Origin: Haematococcus lacustris
Taxonomy: Eukaryota > Chlorophyta > Chlorophyceae > Chlamydomonadales > Haematococcaceae
Direction of reading: 5' to 3'
Assembly (NCBI GenBank): GCA_030144725.1
Contig: JASKMD010000019.1
Location: forward strand, 8,234,760-8,298,759
Length of the DNA: 64,000 bases
Shown: positions 62,345 to 64,000 of the stretch, piece after piece
How positions within the stretch are numbered: the stretch's first letter is position 1
Layout of the letters: each line of letters starts with the position of its first letter
The notes under the pieces: model-generated
Seen by the model: the letters and a program-made list of their open reading frames with translations, nothing else
Told to the model about the DNA's origin: nothing
Databases searched by the model: none
Position numbers and translations under genes: made by a program

Positions 62345-62477
62345 GGTCACCCCGGCCATTGGCCATGCCAATCCGTGACAGGCCTGCCGCTCGCACCACG
62401 CCCTAGTGGAGGGTAGCGAAGGCTATCGCGGTAACTCACGCGCGCTAAAACTCGCGTTTTGCACTGAAGCCTTGTCC
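62345..62477 (-). repeat. 133-bp inverted repeat, arm B
   Basis: Partner of 56857-56989. It lies immediately beyond the terminus of Fanzor copy F10. Confidence 0.8.
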
Positions 62478-62869
62478 CAGTACACAATCAAGTCTCCCGG
62501 TAAAAGTTCCCCCTGTACGGAGGAAGTTTGTTGGCTGTAGATGGGGGAAGTTTTAGATTGCCCAACCGCGCTACTCGACAAGCACGAGCGACTGGCAACC
62601 CACACTACAGCTTCCTGGCTTCCTCCGCACGCTTTAATGCGCAACCTTGACTGCCCAGAGGCGGTTAGGGGCGGGCGGTTACTGCCCAGCAAACGCAGCC
62701 CGCCTGGGCCGTTCTTATTTCGATAAGCTCAAGCGCGCAGCCCATAAGGGACTTGCCAGGGGAGCGGTTACAGGGGATGTAGCCGCATTAGCGACCCGCA
62801 GCGGCGAGCCAATAGGACAGGCCAATTCCCCCCACAACACCCAAAACTAGCGACGGATACAATGCAGTG

Positions 62870-64000
62870 CCAGACGAGCTACAGGAGGAACCGCAGCGGG
62901 AGCAGCACCTGCGTTCTGCATCTTTTCTGCCTTGGCAGGAGCGCAGGGAGCGGTCAGATGCCCCTGCCCGTTCCAATTCGGAGCAGCGCAAGCGGGAATA
63001 TGTGGAGCTCAAATGACAGCCCTGCAGTCAGGTATTCAAACAGCTATCAGCGAGGATTGGCTGCACCATGCTTGTGCCTCTGGGGCAACTAGACTAGAAG
63101 ATTCCTCCTTGAAGCTACTTCAGGTGGAGGTGGATGCTCCCTTGCGCTTCATGCAATCAGTCGATCAGTCCCAACCCTCTCTTCTGCTGGCCTAGCAGCC
63201 AGACCCACGCTTAAACGTGGATGTGATTTGCGCTCCTATGCCCAGATGCAAGGGTGTGGTGTCTCCATGGGAGGTCAGCCATCGCTAGTCACCTGCGCTG
63301 TAGACTGCGCTATGCACCACCCATGCGCATCATCAAGTGTGTTTGTGTGTGCTGTCATGTAGCCTTCCTGGAGGCCCTCAACGCCGCTCACCATCCTTTG
63401 GCCTTGTACCCACCTCAGCAGATCAGAACAGACAGCTTCAGCCAGGCATTCTTTGACTACCTGCGGGCCATTGACCGGCTCCTCTCCATGCCCAGCTTGT
63501 TGCAACAGCGCTCAGACCTACAGGCCCAACTCTTCAGAGGAGCATTCAGTGACTGTCCCATCTGTGCGCTCGTCCCATCATACGGCAATGGGTGTGTGTG
63601 CGTGTGTGTGTGTGCATGCTGCAGGTGTGCCACAAGATGGCTACGAACATTGCGTTGCTGGCGATGCTTGCAACAAGCCCAGCAGCTATGCCGGTGTGGC
63701 CAAGGCCACCCGTGACCTAGAGCAGCACACAGATACATACCTGGATCGTACAGGGTTGGAGGGCGCAGTGCAGCAGCTGCATGACAGTGGGCAACTCAGT
63801 CAGTCTGGAGCTACAACAGAGGCAACTGGAGCTGGAGCAGATGCATGCGACCAGCAACATAACAGCCGGCCAGCCTTGTGCAGTGCGTGGTGTGGTTGGC
63901 TTTGTGTGCTGCCTTGACGTGCAGCTACTAGCGCTGTACTGCAACATGCGCACAGCGGAGCAGTGTGTGTACTACCTCCTGGCATGGCATGCTGCATGCG
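62870..64000 (+). CDS. Unidentified protein gene, partial (runs off the right edge)
   Basis: Plus-strand exon-like pieces: EPQREQHLRSASFLPWQERR at about 62886; an ATG frame at 63013-63195 (GIQTAISEDWLHHACASGA, LKLLQVEVDAPLRFMQSVD); FSQAFFDYLRAIDRLLSMPS at about 63438-63547, ending at a GTGACT donor and splicing in phase to VPQDGYEHCVAGDACNK after the acceptor at 63625; then VVGFVCCLDVQLLALYCNM near 63890. The composition is clearly coding, but the family is not recognised and the frame between 63750 and 63800 is not resolved. The (GT)n tract at 63590-63613 lies in an intron. Confidence 0.45.

Overview
The window looks like nuclear DNA of a chlorophycean green alga, probably a volvocalean or Haematococcus-like species. 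Reasons: GC-rich, CAG-rich sequence; genes split into many short exons with GT-AG (one GC-AG) introns whose phases agree across junctions; a TmcB-like PAS membrane protein of a type expanded in volvocine algae; a LAG1 ceramide synthase; and a heavy load of eukaryotic transposons. There are no bacterial-style operons. The species call is inference.

Layout. 1-15.65 kb: one large minus-strand gene for a multi-pass membrane protein with helical-repeat and PAS-like regions (TmcB-like). It runs off the left edge. One intron holds a pogo/CENP-B-like DNA transposon (2099-3572), another a Fanzor/TnpB-like remnant (about 5.88-6.65 kb), and a third a (CTG)24 tract. 15.7-19.5 kb: repeat-rich spacer with a 66-bp minisatellite. 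19.5-27.1 kb: a nest of Fanzor/TnpB-like elements of two families, a small unidentified minus-strand gene (21.2-22.3 kb) and a broken copy of an exon from the neighbouring WD40 gene. 28.0-31.6 kb: plus-strand WD40-repeat gene. 32.0-33.3 kb: the longest family-2 Fanzor-like remnant and a LINE reverse-transcriptase scrap. 33.8-35.1 kb: minus-strand gene for a protein with two HNH-like modules. 35.5-47.8 kb: two nearly identical Ty3/gypsy chromovirus units in tandem, minus strand, sharing a central LTR (LTR-internal-LTR-internal-LTR) and bounded by one 5-bp target duplication. 47.8-57.7 kb: mostly repeats and spacer. 57.76-60.01 kb: complete seven-exon ceramide synthase gene, minus strand. 60.6-62.5 kb: repeats, a hAT-like MITE and two more Fanzor-like remnants. 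62.9-64 kb: start of an unidentified plus-strand gene that leaves the window.

The host genes show no shared pathway. The common theme is mobile DNA: at least ten Fanzor/TnpB-like remnants with a conserved 3' noncoding tail, a very young tandem chromovirus whose Gag, protease and Pol lie in one frame separated by two UAG codons, and several non-autonomous DNA transposons with readable target-site duplications.
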